A stretch of 64,000 nucleotides of DNA from Bacillus renqingensis (GCF_016464375.1 NZ_JADDIU010000005.1:155767-219766); one strand, 5' to 3'; positions 20,118-30,910 are shown, counted from the stretch's first letter. The notes: generated by a model not told the origin, from the sequence alone. Numbers and translations: made by a program.

Positions 20118-20325
20118 GAGGTATTTCCCAATGGGTTCGCTTTCATTGTGACAGTTTGAAAAACTGTGTTGGATTAATGGTATTTCTGATTTTGATTTGA
20201 TATGATACATATGACATATAATTGTAGATGGGCTTTTCTGATACATATTTACGAAATAAAAGGAAACCATTTATATGAATACTCTATTGGGAAAGCCATC
20301 GACTTAATTTTTAGGAGGAATCGAA

Positions 20326-21183
20326 ATGCCTTTAGTTTCAATGACAGACATGCTGAAGAAAGCAAAAGCGGAACACTACGCTGTCGGGCAATTTAACGTT
20401 AACAACCTCGAGTACGCTCAGGCCATCCTGCAGGCAGCAGAGGGAGAAAAGTCACCGGTTATTCTTGGTGTGTCCGAAGGTGCAGCCCGTTATATCGGCG
20501 GTTTCAAAACCGTTGTTAAAATGGTGGAAGGATTAATGGAAGACTATAAAATTACCGTACCGGTAGCCATCCACCTTGACCATGGTTCAAGCTTTGAAAA
20601 ATGCAAAGAAGCAGTGGATGCTGGCTTTACCTCCGTTATGATTGATGCATCACACCATCCATTTGATGAAAATGTTGAAATTACTTCAAAGGTAGTCGAG
20701 TATGCCCATCCGAAGGGTGTTTCTGTTGAAGCAGAACTTGGCACTGTCGGCGGACAAGAAGATGATGTGGTTGGCAAAGGGATCATCTACGCGGACCCTA
20801 ATGAGTGTAACGAGCTTGTCAAGCGCACAGGGATTGACTGCCTTGCACCAGCGTTAGGTTCTGTTCATGGTCCTTACAAAGGTGAACCAAAGCTTGGGTT
20901 CAAAGAGATGGAGGAAATCGGCAAGATTACCGGGATGCCGCTGGTTCTTCACGGCGGAACGGGGATCCCGACAAAAGATATCCAAAAGGCCATTTCTCTT
21001 GGTACAGCAAAGATTAATGTTAATACTGAAAACCAAATTGCCTCCGCTAAAACGGTTCGTGAAGTTTTGGCAGCAAATCCGGATATGTACGATCCACGTA
21101 AATACTTAGGACCTGCGCGCGATACCATTAAAGAAACAGTCATCGGCAAAATGCGCGAATTCGGTTCATCACAAAAAGCGTAA
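20326..21183 (+). CDS. fbaA: Class II fructose-bisphosphate aldolase
   Basis: Zinc-dependent reversible cleavage of fructose 1,6-bisphosphate in glycolysis and gluconeogenesis. The 285 residues show [13 protein letters not shown] with a zinc-binding His, [45 protein letters not shown] and [14 protein letters not shown] 20326 has AGGAGG upstream. Standard neighbour of spo0F and the transaldolase gene. A possible -10 TATAAT lies at 20217-20222 but no good -35 pairs with it. Confidence 0.96.
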   Translation: MPLVSMTDMLKKAKAEHYAVGQFNVNNLEYAQAILQAAEGEKSPVILGVSEGAARYIGGFKTVVKMVEGLMEDYKITVPVAIHLDHGSSFEKCKEAVDAGFTSVMIDASHHPFDENVEITSKVVEYAHPKGVSVEAELGTVGGQEDDVVGKGIIYADPNECNELVKRTGIDCLAPALGSVHGPYKGEPKLGFKEMEEIGKITGMPLVLHGGTGIPTKDIQKAISLGTAKINVNTENQIASAKTVREVLAANPDMYDPRKYLGPARDTIKETVIGKMREFGSSQKA

Positions 21184-21200
21184 AACCATTTGTAACAACG

Positions 21201-21227
21201 AACCGCCCTGCTATTGGGGCGGTTTCC
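21201..21227 (+). terminator. Hairpin terminator after fbaA
   Basis: AACCGCCC-TGCTATT-GGGGCGGTTT. The T-run is short, so read-through into tal is plausible. Confidence 0.7.
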
Positions 21228-21277
21228 ATGCGTCTAAAGGATACAGAAAATTTTGTCGAAAAATGGAGGGAAAGGAT

Positions 21278-21928
21278 ATGAAATTTTTTATTGATACAGC
21301 TAACTTGGATGAAATTCGTGAAGCTCATGAACTGGGGTTATTAGCAGGAGTGACAACAAATCCAACGCTTGTGGCAAAAGAAAAAGGGGTCTCATTCCAT
21401 GAGCGGTTAAAGGAAATTACCAGCCTCGTACCAGGGTCTGTCAGTGCCGAAGTCATTGCCCTTGATGCAGAGGGGATGATTAAAGAAGGAAAAGAGCTTG
21501 CAGCGATTGCCCCCAATATTACCGTGAAGGTTCCCATGACACCCGATGGACTAAAAGCGGTCCATGCTTTTTCCCAAGAGGGCATCAAAACGAATGTGAC
21601 ATTAATTTTTAACGCGAATCAGGCACTGCTTGCGGCAAGAGCGGGGGCAACTTATGTATCACCGTTCCTTGGCAGATTAGATGACATCGGCCAAAATGGC
21701 TTAGACCTGATTTCCACCATCTCCGAAATTTTTGCTATCCACAACATTGAGACGGAAATCATTGCAGCGTCCATCCGCCACCCGATGCATGTAACCGAGG
21801 CAGCATTACGAGGCGCCCATATTGCCACGATTCCATACAAAGTATTAATGGGTTTAACGAAGCACCCATTGACGGATAAAGGAATTGAAGCATTTTTAAA
21901 AGACTGGAATTCCCGGACAGAAGCCTAA
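21278..21928 (+). CDS. tal: Transaldolase-like protein (TalA/fructose-6-phosphate aldolase type)
   Basis: Non-oxidative pentose phosphate pathway. The 216 residues belong to the short transaldolase subfamily. It starts [16 protein letters not shown]; the Schiff-base Lys is K84 in ITVKVPMT, and [12 protein letters not shown] and [10 protein letters not shown] are conserved. ATG 21278 has GGAGGGAAAGGA upstream; a frame extension of five codons is unsupported. Corresponds to B. subtilis ywjH. Whether it is a true transaldolase or a fructose-6-phosphate aldolase is not resolvable here. Confidence 0.93.
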   Translation: MKFFIDTANLDEIREAHELGLLAGVTTNPTLVAKEKGVSFHERLKEITSLVPGSVSAEVIALDAEGMIKEGKELAAIAPNITVKVPMTPDGLKAVHAFSQEGIKTNVTLIFNANQALLAARAGATYVSPFLGRLDDIGQNGLDLISTISEIFAIHNIETEIIAASIRHPMHVTEAALRGAHIATIPYKVLMGLTKHPLTDKGIEAFLKDWNSRTEA

Positions 21929-22120
21929 TTTTTATGCCATTTTTCCATTTTCGTGTAAATTTTTTTCAAATTGATACATGAAAAATAAAATTTCGTGTAA
22001 ACTATAAGTTAGACAAACTGTCGGAATTTACGTTTTATGTTTGGAAAAATATACCTGAAGGCTCGTTCGAACCTTTGAAAAACTTTTCGGTCTTACATAG
22101 GGCTAAGAAGGGAGTCGAAA

Positions 22121-23407
22121 ATGGAAAAACTCAAAATTGCAGGCGGATATCCATTAAAAGGAACAGTGCGGGTTAGTGGCGCAAAAAACAGTGCCGTCGC
22201 CTTGATTCCTGCCACTATTTTAGCCGAATCACCCGTTACCATCGAAGGGCTGCCGCATATTTCTGACGTCGAAATCCTAAAAGATCTCTTGGAAGAAATC
22301 GGCGGAAAGGTACAAATCAACGATGACGAAATGACGGTTGACCCACAGGCGATGATTTCTATGCCGCTGCCAAATGGCAAAGTCAAAAAGCTGCGGGCCT
22401 CCTATTACCTGATGGGTGCCATGCTTGGCCGCTTTAAAAAAGCAGTCATTGGTTTGCCCGGCGGCTGCCATTTAGGTCCGAGACCGATTGATCAACATAT
22501 TAAAGGCTTTGAAGCTCTTGGCGCCCAAGTTACCAACGAACAGGGTGCGATTTACCTGCGGGCTGATGAACTGCACGGTGCCCGTATTTATCTGGATGTT
22601 GTCAGTGTCGGAGCAACGATTAATATTATGCTCGCTGCGGTCAGGGCCAAGGGACGGACGATTATTGAAAATGCAGCGAAAGAGCCGGAAATTATTGATG
22701 TTGTCACCCTGTTGACGAATATGGGAGCGAAAATTAAAGGAGCCGGAACAGATGTCATCCGCATCGATGGTGTGGAAACCCTTAACGGCTGCCGCCATAC
22801 GATTATTCCCGACCGGATTGAAGCAGGAACGTTTATGATTCTCGGGGCGGCGATGGGAGAAGGTGTGATCATTGACAATGTCATTCCCCACCATCTGGAA
22901 TCAGTAATCGCGAAGCTGCGGGAAATGGGCGTCCATGTCGAATCAGGCGATGATCAGATCTTTGTCAAAACGGCGCCAAATCTTAAAGCTGTTGATATAA
23001 AGACACTTGTTTATCCGGGGTTTCCAACGGACCTGCAACAGCCGTTTACGACGTTGTTAACGAAAGCTGTCGGATCTAGTGTTGTAACCGATACCATTTA
23101 TGGTGCCCGTTTTAAACATATTGATGAGCTGAGAAGAATGAACGCCAATATTAAGGTTGAAGGACGTTCTGCCATTATCAATGGTCAGGTACAGCTGCAG
23201 GGGGCTAAGGTGAAGGCGAGTGACCTGAGGGCAGGCGCGGCACTTTTCATTGCCGGCCTCATGTCAGAAGGTATTACCGAGGTGACAGGACTCGAGCATA
23301 TTGATCGCGGCTACAGCGACCTTGTTGAAAAGTTAAACGGCCTCGGTGCAACCGTTTGGCGCGAAGCCTTAACGGAAGAGGAATTGGAACACATGAAGAA
23401 TCTATAA
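22121..23407 (+). CDS. murAB: UDP-N-acetylglucosamine 1-carboxyvinyltransferase (second paralogue)
   Basis: First committed step of peptidoglycan synthesis, transferring enolpyruvate from PEP to UDP-GlcNAc; the fosfomycin target. The 428 residues form an EPSP-synthase-like fold with K23-N24 in [12 protein letters not shown] and the reactive Cys116 in [11 protein letters not shown]. The locus beside tal and glpX is that of B. subtilis murAB (murZ), the non-essential copy. ATG 22121 follows AGAAGGGAG. The 192 bp upstream carry AT-rich sequence but no promoter I can assign with confidence. Confidence 0.94.
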   Translation: MEKLKIAGGYPLKGTVRVSGAKNSAVALIPATILAESPVTIEGLPHISDVEILKDLLEEIGGKVQINDDEMTVDPQAMISMPLPNGKVKKLRASYYLMGAMLGRFKKAVIGLPGGCHLGPRPIDQHIKGFEALGAQVTNEQGAIYLRADELHGARIYLDVVSVGATINIMLAAVRAKGRTIIENAAKEPEIIDVVTLLTNMGAKIKGAGTDVIRIDGVETLNGCRHTIIPDRIEAGTFMILGAAMGEGVIIDNVIPHHLESVIAKLREMGVHVESGDDQIFVKTAPNLKAVDIKTLVYPGFPTDLQQPFTTLLTKAVGSSVVTDTIYGARFKHIDELRRMNANIKVEGRSAIINGQVQLQGAKVKASDLRAGAALFIAGLMSEGITEVTGLEHIDRGYSDLVEKLNGLGATVWREALTEEELEHMKNL

Positions 23408-23474
23408 GAAATTCATCAAGTACAAATAAACCATAATTTTTTACAATAGAGAATTAACGGGGGATGGAGAAGCA

Positions 23475-24434
23475 ATGGAAAGAAGTTTAACGATGGAGCT
23501 TGTCCGTGTAACAGAAGGGGCGGCACTTGCGTCAGCACGCTGGATGGGCCGCGGGAAAAAAGACGAGGCGGACGAGGCAGCGACAAGTGCAATGCGCAAT
23601 GTGTTTGACACCGTGCCAATGAAAGGAACCGTTGTCATTGGTGAGGGAGAAATGGACGAAGCACCGATGCTTTATATCGGTGAGAAGCTTGGGACAGGCT
23701 ATGGACCGCGTGTGGACGTTGCCGTAGATCCGCTTGAAGGCACCAATATCTTAGCATCAGGAGGCTGGAATGCCTTGGCCGTTCTGGCTGTGGCCGACCA
23801 TGGCAATCTCTTGCATGCCCCTGATATGTATATGGAGAAGATCGCTGTCGGCCCCGAAGCTGTAGGCTTGATTGATCTAAATGCTCCGGTGATTGACAAC
23901 CTGAAGGCCGTTGCCAAAGCGAAAAATAAAGATATCGAAGACGTCGTCGCCACCGTGCTCAATCGACCGCGCCACGAGCATATCATTGCCCAGCTTCGTG
24001 AAGCCGGTGCGAGGATTAAATTAATCAACGATGGCGATGTTGCGGCCGCAATTAACACCGCATTCGACGACACCGGTGTTGACATTTTATTTGGCTCAGG
24101 CGGTGCCCCCGAGGGAGTCCTTTCTGCCGTTGCATTGAAATGTCTGGGCGGTGAAATCATTGGGAAACTCGAACCGCAAAATGAGGCTGAAATAGAACGC
24201 TGCAAAAAGATGGGCTTAGATGTCAGCAAGGTATTACGGATGGAGGACCTCGTCAAAGGGGACGATGCCATTTTCACAGCAACCGGTGTCACGGACGGCG
24301 AACTGCTGCGCGGCGTTCAATTCAAGGGCTCCTACGCCTCCACCCATTCTATCGTCATGCGTGCCAAATCTGGAACCGTACGCTTCATCGAAGGAACCCA
24401 TAGCTTAAAGAAAAAACCAAATTTAGTGCTATAA
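23475..24434 (+). CDS. glpX: Class II fructose-1,6-bisphosphatase
   Basis: Gluconeogenic dephosphorylation of fructose 1,6-bisphosphate. The 319 residues show the GlpX metal-site motifs: [36 protein letters not shown] and [18 protein letters not shown] 23475 has GGGGGATGGAG upstream, 67 bp after murAB. Two glycolysis/gluconeogenesis genes (fbaA, glpX) thus lie within 4 kb. A perfect inverted pair of the dispersed 13-mer directly follows the stop codon. Confidence 0.95.
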   Translation: MERSLTMELVRVTEGAALASARWMGRGKKDEADEAATSAMRNVFDTVPMKGTVVIGEGEMDEAPMLYIGEKLGTGYGPRVDVAVDPLEGTNILASGGWNALAVLAVADHGNLLHAPDMYMEKIAVGPEAVGLIDLNAPVIDNLKAVAKAKNKDIEDVVATVLNRPRHEHIIAQLREAGARIKLINDGDVAAAINTAFDDTGVDILFGSGGAPEGVLSAVALKCLGGEIIGKLEPQNEAEIERCKKMGLDVSKVLRMEDLVKGDDAIFTATGVTDGELLRGVQFKGSYASTHSIVMRAKSGTVRFIEGTHSLKKKPNLVL

Positions 24435-24441
24435 TGAACTC

Positions 24442-24475
24442 GGTGTCAGGCACCCATTCTCAGGTGCCTGACACC
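24442..24475. repeat. Inverted pair of the dispersed 13-mer after glpX (copy C)
   Basis: GGTGTCAGGCACC (24442-24454), 8-nt loop, GGTGCCTGACACC (24463-24475): a perfect 13-bp stem. It could act as a 3' hairpin for glpX mRNA but lacks a T-run, so it is not a standard terminator. Confidence 0.85.
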
Positions 24476-24879
24476 TGACTCCAATATCCCCCAGGGGAAG
24501 CCCTTCCAGAAAGAAATTTTTCAACGAACCACATAAAGAATATTCGCTTGACAAACGGTCTATAGTACTATGATTTGCATGGCGGATGAACCTTATGCGT
24601 TCATGATTTCTGATTTGCCAAAAAATGTAGTTGATTAATTTTTAGCTTTGGGGGTAAAATAGAAATTGCTTTTATAATATGCATATCTCTGCTATTTTAT
24701 TCATCCCATTTATAACTTCTATTTTTATCCTCTAAGAAAAGCAAAAGCTCAAAAGAACGGGGCCTATTTCCGCTAAAGAGAAAGGTCGCTAGTTGCTGTG
24801 CGCTTGAAGCGGTTCTACTTAAAAAAACCATCTCCCGCCTGAAGCGGATTGACGGAAAAAATTAAAGAGTGGTGTACAA
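24476..24879 (+). other. Long non-coding leader of rho
   Basis: About 400 bp with no credible gene. TTGACA (24548-24553) with TATGAT 15 nt later is a possible promoter of poor spacing. A small hairpin GATGAAC-N7-GTTCAT(C) lies near 24585-24605. The last 100 bp contain repeated GAAGCGG segments. Long autoregulated leaders are known for rho in other bacteria; nothing decisive is visible here. Confidence 0.4.
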
Positions 24880-26145
24880 ATGGACTTAACAATATCAAGT
24901 TTAGAAAATATGAAGCTGAAGGAGCTTTATGAGCTTGCCCGCGAATATAAAGTGACCTATTACAGCAAATTAACGAAAAAGGAATTAATTTTTGCGATTT
25001 TAAAATCTCGTGCCGAACAGCAGGGTTATTTTTTCATGGAGGGCGTCTTAGAAATCATCCAATCCGAAGGCTTTGGCTTCCTGCGCCCGATTAACTATTC
25101 GCCAAGTTCTGAGGATATTTATATTTCGGCATCGCAAATCCGCCGCTTTGACTTAAGAAACGGGGATAAAGTTTCCGGAAAGGTGCGTCCGCCGAAAGAA
25201 AATGAACGCTATTTCGGTCTGCTGCATGTCGAAGCGGTGAACGGCATGGACCCGGAAACTGCAAAAGAACGCGTCTATTTTCCTGCGTTAACGCCTTTAT
25301 ATCCAGATAGAATGATGCGGCTTGAAACCACGCAAAAACATCTTTCGACAAGAATTATGGATTTAGTGGCACCTGTTGGCTTTGGTCAGCGCGGCTTGAT
25401 TGTCGCTCCCCCTAAGGCAGGGAAAACGATGCTGCTAAAGGAAATTGCCAACAGCGTTACCACCAATCACCCTGAGGTTGAATTAATTGTTCTTTTGATT
25501 GACGAACGACCTGAGGAGGTGACCGACATTGAGCGATCGGTTGCCGGTGATGTCGTCAGCTCTACATTTGATGAGGTTCCGGAAAACCATATTAAAGTGG
25601 CCGAGCTTGTTCTCGACCGGGCCATGCGGTTAGTCGAGCATAAACGCGATGTCGTCATTTTGATGGATAGTATTACCCGTTTAGCCCGTGCTTACAACCT
25701 GGTGATTCCGCCAAGCGGCCGGACGCTTTCCGGAGGGATTGACCCGGCAGCCTTCCACCGGCCGAAGCGTTTCTTTGGGGCGGCACGGAATATTGAAGAG
25801 GGCGGCAGCTTGACGATTTTGGCAACGGCATTAGTGGACACCGGTTCACGTATGGATGATGTCATTTATGAGGAATTTAAGGGGACAGGTAATATGGAAC
25901 TCCACCTTGACCGTCAGCTCGCTGAACGCCGTATCTTCCCGGCACTCGACATCCGCCGCTCCGGAACGCGTAAAGAAGAACTGCTGATTCCGAAGGATCA
26001 TTTGGATAAATTATGGGCGATTCGCAAATCGATGTCCGACTCACCTGATTTTGCCGAACGCTTTTTGAAAAAATTACGCTATACGAAGTCAAACCAAGAA
26101 TTTTTCGACCAATTAGATGTGGAGTTAAAGGCACGCCGGTCGTAA
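24880..26145 (+). CDS. rho: Transcription termination factor Rho
   Basis: Hexameric RNA helicase that ends transcription on unstructured RNA. The 421 residues comprise an N-terminal helical domain [23 protein letters not shown], a cold-shock-like RNA-binding domain with GFGFLRP, a Walker A site [10 protein letters not shown] (about 175-184), Walker B and the Q/R loops, ending with the SGTRKEELL segment. ATG 24880 lies nine codons before the conserved LENMKLKE block, matching B. subtilis. Followed by rpmE, as usual. Confidence 0.97.
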   Translation: MDLTISSLENMKLKELYELAREYKVTYYSKLTKKELIFAILKSRAEQQGYFFMEGVLEIIQSEGFGFLRPINYSPSSEDIYISASQIRRFDLRNGDKVSGKVRPPKENERYFGLLHVEAVNGMDPETAKERVYFPALTPLYPDRMMRLETTQKHLSTRIMDLVAPVGFGQRGLIVAPPKAGKTMLLKEIANSVTTNHPEVELIVLLIDERPEEVTDIERSVAGDVVSSTFDEVPENHIKVAELVLDRAMRLVEHKRDVVILMDSITRLARAYNLVIPPSGRTLSGGIDPAAFHRPKRFFGAARNIEEGGSLTILATALVDTGSRMDDVIYEEFKGTGNMELHLDRQLAERRIFPALDIRRSGTRKEELLIPKDHLDKLWAIRKSMSDSPDFAERFLKKLRYTKSNQEFFDQLDVELKARRS

Positions 26146-26184
26146 ATCAGTTAATAAATGATGCCTGGTGCTAAAAATTCCAAC

Positions 26185-26213
26185 TTGCAAAAGTGATAGT
26201 ACGTTGGTATAAT
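26185..26213 (+). promoter_or_regulatory. Sigma-A promoter of rpmE
   Basis: TTGCAA (26185-26190), 17-nt spacer, TATAAT (26208-26213), about 100 bp before the start codon. Confidence 0.75.
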
Positions 26214-26315
26214 ATGTACAGTGTGTTTTTAATAATGTCAGTTTCAGTTTTAGACAAGCACACTTGATTGATAACTCTGTTTCGCAATGATTCAGGGCAG
26301 AAGGAGATGAAAAGA

Positions 26316-26522
26316 ATGAAAGCAGGAATTCATCCAAATTATAAAAAAGTAATGGTGACTTGCGCTTGTGGCAATACATTCGAAAGCGGATCAGTGAAAG
26401 AGAATATTCGCGTTGAAACTTGCTCAGAGTGCCATCCATTCTATACAGGTCGTCAAAAATTTGCCGAAGCCGGCGGACGTGTTGACCGCTTCAACAAACG
26501 TTATGGCCTTAAGCAAAAGTAA
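26316..26522 (+). CDS. rpmE: 50S ribosomal protein L31 (zinc type)
   Basis: Component of the large ribosomal subunit. The 68 residues carry four zinc-ligand cysteines C16, C18, C36 and C39 (CACG and CSEC), making this the zinc-containing form; zinc-independent paralogues are induced under zinc limitation in relatives. It begins [15 protein letters not shown] 26316 has AAGGAG 9 nt upstream. Own promoter and strong terminator. Confidence 0.96.
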   Translation: MKAGIHPNYKKVMVTCACGNTFESGSVKENIRVETCSECHPFYTGRQKFAEAGGRVDRFNKRYGLKQK

Positions 26523-26531
26523 TGATTGAGA

Positions 26532-26568
26532 GGACAGGCAAGAAGAAATTCGACTTGCCTGTTTTTTA
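26532..26568 (+). terminator. Terminator after rpmE
   Basis: ACAGGCAAG-loop-CTTGCCTGT followed by six T residues. Confidence 0.88.
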
Positions 26569-26598
26569 TTGTTATATAAGAATTTATCGTTTTCGACC

Positions 26599-26757
26599 TT
26601 GAGAATTGTCCAGCTTCAGCGCCCTAGCGGCTAGTGTCCTTCGCGCTCCGCCCTACGATAAGTCAACATCGGTTCGCTTGCGCTCACCGTGTTTCCTTTA
26701 TCTCAGTTGGAGCGCTCCAGGCCATACGCCGCTGAGCAGGGCGCTTGCGCTTTTCTT
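26599..26757 (+). repeat. Dispersed repeat of about 160 bp, copy 1
   Basis: Begins TTGAGAATTGTCCAGCTTC and ends GGGCGCTTGCGCTTTTCTT, with internal short palindromes (GCCCTAGCGGCTAG, GGAGCGCTCC). Nearly identical to 28154-28312. It occupies most of the 315-bp rpmE-tdk gap and sits just upstream of the tdk leader. Confidence 0.88.
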
Positions 26758-26837
26758 ATTTAAACGCCGGTCGTTGGCAGTTCGCGCTCAAGTCGGCTTT
26801 ATATATTAGGGTTTGTAAGAGGAAGGAGTCACCGTTT

Positions 26838-27461
26838 ATGTATGTAATGAAGCAAAGCGGATGGGTAGAGGTTATTTGTGGCAGTATGTTTTCTGGAAAG
26901 TCAGAGGAGTTGATCCGCCGTGTCCGCCGGGCTCAATTTGCCAAACAAAAAATAGCAGTATTTAAACCAAAACTGGATAATCGCTACAGCGAACAATCTG
27001 TAGTATCCCATAATGGTTCTTCATTTCATGCAAAGCCTATTTCTCATTCTATTGAGATCTGGCATCATGTAGAAGCCGATATTGACGTTATTGCCATCGA
27101 TGAAGTGCAGTTTTTTGATGAAGGCATTGTTCGTGTAGTTCAACAGCTTGCTGACCGCGGTCACCGGGTGATTGTCGCCGGTCTTGATCAAGATTTTCGT
27201 GGCGAACCGTTCGGCTCGATGCCGCTGTTAATGGCAATCGCTGAATTAGTCACAAAGCTGCAGGCAGTCTGCTCCATTTGCGGATCACCTGCAAGCCGCA
27301 CCCAGCGCTTAATCGACGGCAAGCCGGCATCCTACCATGACCCAGTCATCCTTGTTGGCGCCGCTGAAAAATACGAACCACGCTGCCGCCATCATCACGA
27401 AGTGCCGGGAAAGCAAATGGACGGCTCGTTTGCGTCCCTAACAAGCGTGGAAGAGGTATAG
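26838..27461 (+). CDS. tdk: Thymidine kinase
   Basis: Salvages thymidine to dTMP using ATP. The 207 residues are of the type II (zinc-containing) class: P-loop [11 protein letters not shown] (about 14-24), DEVQFFDEG, and the zinc motif CSICG with a later C-RHHH. ATG 26838 has GGAAGGAG 9 nt upstream; the frame is open back into the dispersed repeat at 26745 but that extension is not conserved. Same place as in B. subtilis, between rpmE and prfA. Confidence 0.95.
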   Translation: MYVMKQSGWVEVICGSMFSGKSEELIRRVRRAQFAKQKIAVFKPKLDNRYSEQSVVSHNGSSFHAKPISHSIEIWHHVEADIDVIAIDEVQFFDEGIVRVVQQLADRGHRVIVAGLDQDFRGEPFGSMPLLMAIAELVTKLQAVCSICGSPASRTQRLIDGKPASYHDPVILVGAAEKYEPRCRHHHEVPGKQMDGSFASLTSVEEV

Positions 27462-27584
27462 GGCTTAGTTCTTGCTGGTCGGCCGGCCAAAGAGACTATT
27501 GTTGTGGACATCCTATGGAAATAATTCACTTGAGCAATTACCGGCTGTAGCAGGGCATGATAAAGGGTAATGGGAGGTGTACAA

Positions 27585-28094
27585 ATGAAAAAATGGCTGT
27601 TTCCCTTATTTTTTATCTTGCTCATGTTCACGGCCGGGTGCCAAAACGGCAATCGCAACGCGGATGATACCGCCTATGATTTGCGGAAGGATAACAGCAC
27701 CCCAAATTATATGTCAAACCGCACCGAGACCCGAAATAATAACCGGGATGACAGGACGGATCGTGGCAAAGACCGTCAGCACCAGGTTGAAAACGATATC
27801 ACCAATCAAAATCCGAATTTTCTTGACCTAAATCGGACGGGCAGCGGCAGTGAGGCAGGCGCTGGCAACCAGGGCAATGATATCAGAAAAGCCAAAGACG
27901 TCATTGCCACATCTAATGAGTTTGTCGCGGATTCCGTTTGGATTAATGGTGATCGGATGTGGGTATCTGTGTATAAAAAAGGAATGCTTTCCGATCGCGG
28001 AAAAATTAACGCCGAGGCCCGTCTGCACCGCAAGCTGATCGCAGCCTTGCCACGTTACAATATTGAGGTTCGGGTAAAGGAAGATCGTAGGTAA
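27585..28094 (+). CDS. YhcN/YlaJ-family sporulation lipoprotein
   Basis: Predicted spore-associated lipoprotein, 169 residues. The signal peptide MKKWLFPLFFILLMFTAGC ends in a lipobox with Cys19. A low-complexity, Asn/Asp/Arg-rich linker (about 20-85) is followed by the YhcN/YlaJ domain with KAKDVIATSNEFVADSVWINGDRMWVSV. ATG 27585 follows GGGAGGTG. Family members in Bacillus are forespore or spore proteins involved in germination or outgrowth; the specific role is unknown. I do not recall a counterpart at this position in B. subtilis. Confidence 0.82.
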   Translation: MKKWLFPLFFILLMFTAGCQNGNRNADDTAYDLRKDNSTPNYMSNRTETRNNNRDDRTDRGKDRQHQVENDITNQNPNFLDLNRTGSGSEAGAGNQGNDIRKAKDVIATSNEFVADSVWINGDRMWVSVYKKGMLSDRGKINAEARLHRKLIAALPRYNIEVRVKEDRR

Positions 28095-28124
28095 CATGCT
28101 CTGATTCCAGGGCATGTTTTTTTC
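28093..28124 (+). terminator. Terminator after the YhcN/YlaJ gene
   Basis: ACATGCTCTG-ATT-CCAGGGCATGT followed by seven T residues. Confidence 0.85.
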
Positions 28125-28153
28125 TCATTGTATCAGAATATATTTCACTTGGC

Positions 28154-28312
28154 TTCGAGAATTGTCCAGCTCCAGCGCCCTAGCGGCTAGTGTCCTTCGC
28201 TCTCCGCCCTACGATAAGTCAACATCGGTTCGCTAGCGCTCACCGTGTTTCCTTTATCTCAGTTGGAGCGCTCCAGGCCATACGCCGCTGACCAGGGCGC
28301 TTGCGCTTTTCT
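28154..28312 (+). repeat. Dispersed repeat of about 160 bp, copy 2
   Basis: Near-identical to copy 1 at 26599-26757 in the same orientation, with a handful of substitutions. It fills most of the 323-bp gap before prfA. No reading frame is conserved between copies. Confidence 0.88.
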
Positions 28313-28417
28313 AATTGGTTTTGACCTTCGTTTTTACCTATACTATAATTAGAATGTTATGGACTAAAAAAGAACAATATTTTATAGATACATGTGAATC
28401 AATGTGGGGTGACTATT

Positions 28418-29491
28418 GTGTTTGATCGACTGCAATCCGTTGAAGACCGCTACGAAAGATTAAATGAGCTTTTGAGCGATCCGGAAATTTTAAATGATGC
28501 AAAAAAACTGCGGGAATATTCAAAAGAACAAGCTGATATACAAGAAACGGTCCAAACCTACCGGCAATATAAAGAGACGAAGTCCCAGCTGCAAGAGGCG
28601 AAGGCGATGCTTGACGAGAAGCTTGATGCAGAAATGCGTGAAATGGTAAAAGAAGAGGTAAGTGAGCTTGAGGAACAAATCAAGAAATTGGAAGAGCAGC
28701 TCAAAATCCTCCTCATTCCAAAGGACCCGAACGATGACAAGAGCGTAATTATGGAGATTCGCGGTGCGGCCGGTGGTGAAGAGGCAGCACTGTTTGCCGG
28801 AACTCTTTACCGGATGTACAGCCGGTATGCCGAATCACAAGGCTGGAAAACAGAAGTGATCGAAGCCAACGAAACAGGTCTCGGCGGCTTTAAAGAGATT
28901 ATTTTTATGATCAATGGAACAGGGGCCTACTCTCACTTGAAATATGAAAACGGGGCTCACCGGGTACAGCGTGTTCCGGAAACCGAATCCGGCGGACGAA
29001 TTCATACGTCAACAGCTACCGTTGCCTGCCTTCCGGAAGCGGAGGACGTTGACATTGACATCAATGAAAAAGACATCCGGTTTGATACGTATGCGTCGAG
29101 CGGTGCCGGCGGACAGAGTGTTAATACGACGATGTCAGCCGTTCGGCTAACCCATATTCCAACCGGGATCGTCGTTACCTCGCAGGATGAACGTTCCCAG
29201 CATAAGAACAAGGATAAGGCGATGAAGGTATTGCGTGCCCGTGTCTATGATAAATTCCAGCAGGAAGCCCGGGCAGAATATGACCAAGTACGGAAATCGG
29301 CTGTTGGAACGGGTGACCGTTCAGAGCGAATCCGTACCTACAATTACCCGCAAAACCGGGTAACCGACCACCGGATTGGCTTAACGATTCAAAAGCTTGA
29401 TCAAATTATCGAAGGCAAGCTTGATGAAATCATTGAGGCGTTAATCCTTGAAGATCAAGCGAAAAGATTGGAAAATGCCGCAAATGAGTAG
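28418..29491 (+). CDS. prfA: Peptide chain release factor 1
   Basis: Ends translation at UAA and UAG. The 357 residues have the codon-recognition region with PET (in [14 protein letters not shown]) and the GGQ motif [15 protein letters not shown] (about 232), whose Gln is methylated by PrmC encoded next. GTG 28418 follows GGGGTGA and gives the B. subtilis-like start [22 protein letters not shown]; an in-frame ATG at 28394 is unlikely. Overlaps prmC by 8 bp. Confidence 0.96.
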   Translation: MFDRLQSVEDRYERLNELLSDPEILNDAKKLREYSKEQADIQETVQTYRQYKETKSQLQEAKAMLDEKLDAEMREMVKEEVSELEEQIKKLEEQLKILLIPKDPNDDKSVIMEIRGAAGGEEAALFAGTLYRMYSRYAESQGWKTEVIEANETGLGGFKEIIFMINGTGAYSHLKYENGAHRVQRVPETESGGRIHTSTATVACLPEAEDVDIDINEKDIRFDTYASSGAGGQSVNTTMSAVRLTHIPTGIVVTSQDERSQHKNKDKAMKVLRARVYDKFQQEARAEYDQVRKSAVGTGDRSERIRTYNYPQNRVTDHRIGLTIQKLDQIIEGKLDEIIEALILEDQAKRLENAANE

Positions 29492-30377
29492 AAAGGTATT
29501 CGAAGCTCTGAAATGGGCTTCTTCTTTTTTAACAGAAGCGGGTCGGGACGAGAATGCCGGGGAGCTATTGCTGAGGTTTTGTTCCGGGATGTCGCGGACG
29601 CAGCTGTTTGCCAACATCAGGGATGACTTGGCAGACGATGTATGGCGTAGCTTTGAGGAGGCGGTAATCAGGCATGCTTCCGGGGTTCCGGTACAATACA
29701 TCATCGGCTCGGAGGAATTTTACGGCCGGACATTCATCGTTAATCCTGACGTCCTCATCCCAAGACCGGAAACGGAAGAACTCGTCTATGGGGCATTAAA
29801 AAGAATCAACCGACTGTTCAAAGGCAATCAGGGAATCAAACTCGCAGACATCGGCACAGGCTCGGGCGCCATCGCCATCACCATGAAACTCGAATCCGAC
29901 TGTCCACCTGGGGCGGACAAATGTCCACGGATGGTGTCAGGCACCGATATTTCCGCGGAGTCGTTAGCGGTGGCGCGGGAGAATGCGAACCGGCTGGGGG
30001 CGGATGTGGAGTTTTTGCTTGGGGATTTGCTTCAGCCGTTTGTGGAGCGTGGTGAGAAGCTGGATGTGGTAATCTCGAATCCGCCTTATATCCCAATTGG
30101 TGATCAGGAGTGGATGTCTGAGGTAGTGACGAAGCATGAGCCGGCCAGAGCGTTGTTTGCTGGAAGGGACGGGCTGGACTTTTATCGCCGTTTTATGGTC
30201 GAGCTGCCGCAGGTGCTGGCGCCGCAAGCGCTTGTCTGTTTTGAGATTGGTGCCGGACAGGGCAAGGCGGTCGCTGCGCTGTTACGAGAAACATTTGCCG
30301 GTGCCAAAGTGGAGGTCGTCGATGATATAAATAGGAAAGACCGGATGGTGTTTGCAGAAATCGGCTTCGGGGCTTAG
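29484..30377 (+). CDS. prmC: Release factor glutamine methyltransferase with in-frame repeat insertion
   Basis: Methylates the GGQ glutamine of release factors. The 297 residues show an N-terminal helical domain, the SAM site [15 protein letters not shown] (about 121-135) and the NPPYIP catalytic motif (about 199). ATG 29484 overlaps the prfA stop. Residues 140-154 ([15 protein letters not shown]) are encoded by a 45-bp copy of the dispersed repeat; relatives run straight from the SAM motif to the next strand ([15 protein letters not shown]). The insertion keeps the frame and lies in the loop after motif I, so the enzyme may still work, but this is unproven. Confidence 0.92.
   Translation: MSRKVFEALKWASSFLTEAGRDENAGELLLRFCSGMSRTQLFANIRDDLADDVWRSFEEAVIRHASGVPVQYIIGSEEFYGRTFIVNPDVLIPRPETEELVYGALKRINRLFKGNQGIKLADIGTGSGAIAITMKLESDCPPGADKCPRMVSGTDISAESLAVARENANRLGADVEFLLGDLLQPFVERGEKLDVVISNPPYIPIGDQEWMSEVVTKHEPARALFAGRDGLDFYRRFMVELPQVLAPQALVCFEIGAGQGKAVAALLRETFAGAKVEVVDDINRKDRMVFAEIGFGA
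29901..29945 (+). repeat. Dispersed GGTGTCAGGCACC repeat inside prmC (copy D)
   Basis: The core GGACAAATGTCCACG is shared with copy A near 1.56 kb and the 13-mer (inverse version) lies at 29933-29945. Exactly 15 codons, no stop, within the coding sequence. Confidence 0.85.
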
Positions 30378-30397
30378 GACCCGAGCCGATTTTTTTA
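30358..30397 (+). terminator. Terminator overlapping the prmC stop codon
   Basis: ATCGGCTTCGGG-loop-CCCGAGCCGAT and seven T residues. The stop codon lies in the loop. Confidence 0.88.
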
Positions 30398-30403
30398 AAA
30401 AGC

Positions 30404-30910
30404 CTATGAAGTCTTGTTTAATTTTCTTATAATCATTAAATTAACCAATAGTAAGATATAAATAAGTGGGTATAAGATAGCAGAATACCAAAGTTTCCAA
30501 CCGTTATAATAAAAGGTATTCGAAAAAAGCGACAAGTATTCGAACAGGAGAGTGGCAGCACTCCAGCCGAGAATATAAAGGACTTTACGGTATAACGACT
30601 TGTGAAAAGGGAAAAAGTTTAAAAACAAGATATTTACAGCTGGATAAATGATAATGAAAATAAAGAGATATTCTGTATCGACTCCTTTTTTGAAATAACC
30701 AAAAAGATTGTATTTTACATCCAAATAGATGTCAGCTAATGCTGCCAAAAAACAGGCAAAGAGGGATGTTGTGTATATTTCCATGTAGGATATTCGCTTT
30801 GGTATCACAAGGACGGCTGCCAGTAAGCCAATGCTGGTAATGATTAATAAAATCACAGAAGTTCCCCATCTTTTAGAATTAGATTCTCCTGTAATGGGGA
30901 AAATATTCAT
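30404..30910 (-). CDS. Multi-pass membrane protein, possibly CBO0543 family
   Basis: Encodes 168 residues with about five hydrophobic segments (near 18-36, 46-62, 80-98, 109-125 and 142-160) and the motif FYYNGWKLWYS before the last helix. Length, topology and the NGWK motif resemble the CBO0543 family of Firmicutes, whose function is unknown. It is convergent with prmC and divergent from spoIIR. The ribosome site is weak (AGGTT just before ATG 30910). Confidence 0.65.
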   Translation of the reverse strand: MNIFPITGESNSKRWGTSVILLIITSIGLLAAVLVIPKRISYMEIYTTSLFACFLAALADIYLDVKYNLFGYFKKGVDTEYLFIFIIIYPAVNILFLNFFPFHKSLYRKVLYILGWSAATLLFEYLSLFSNTFYYNGWKLWYSAILYPLIYILLLVNLMIIRKLNKTS

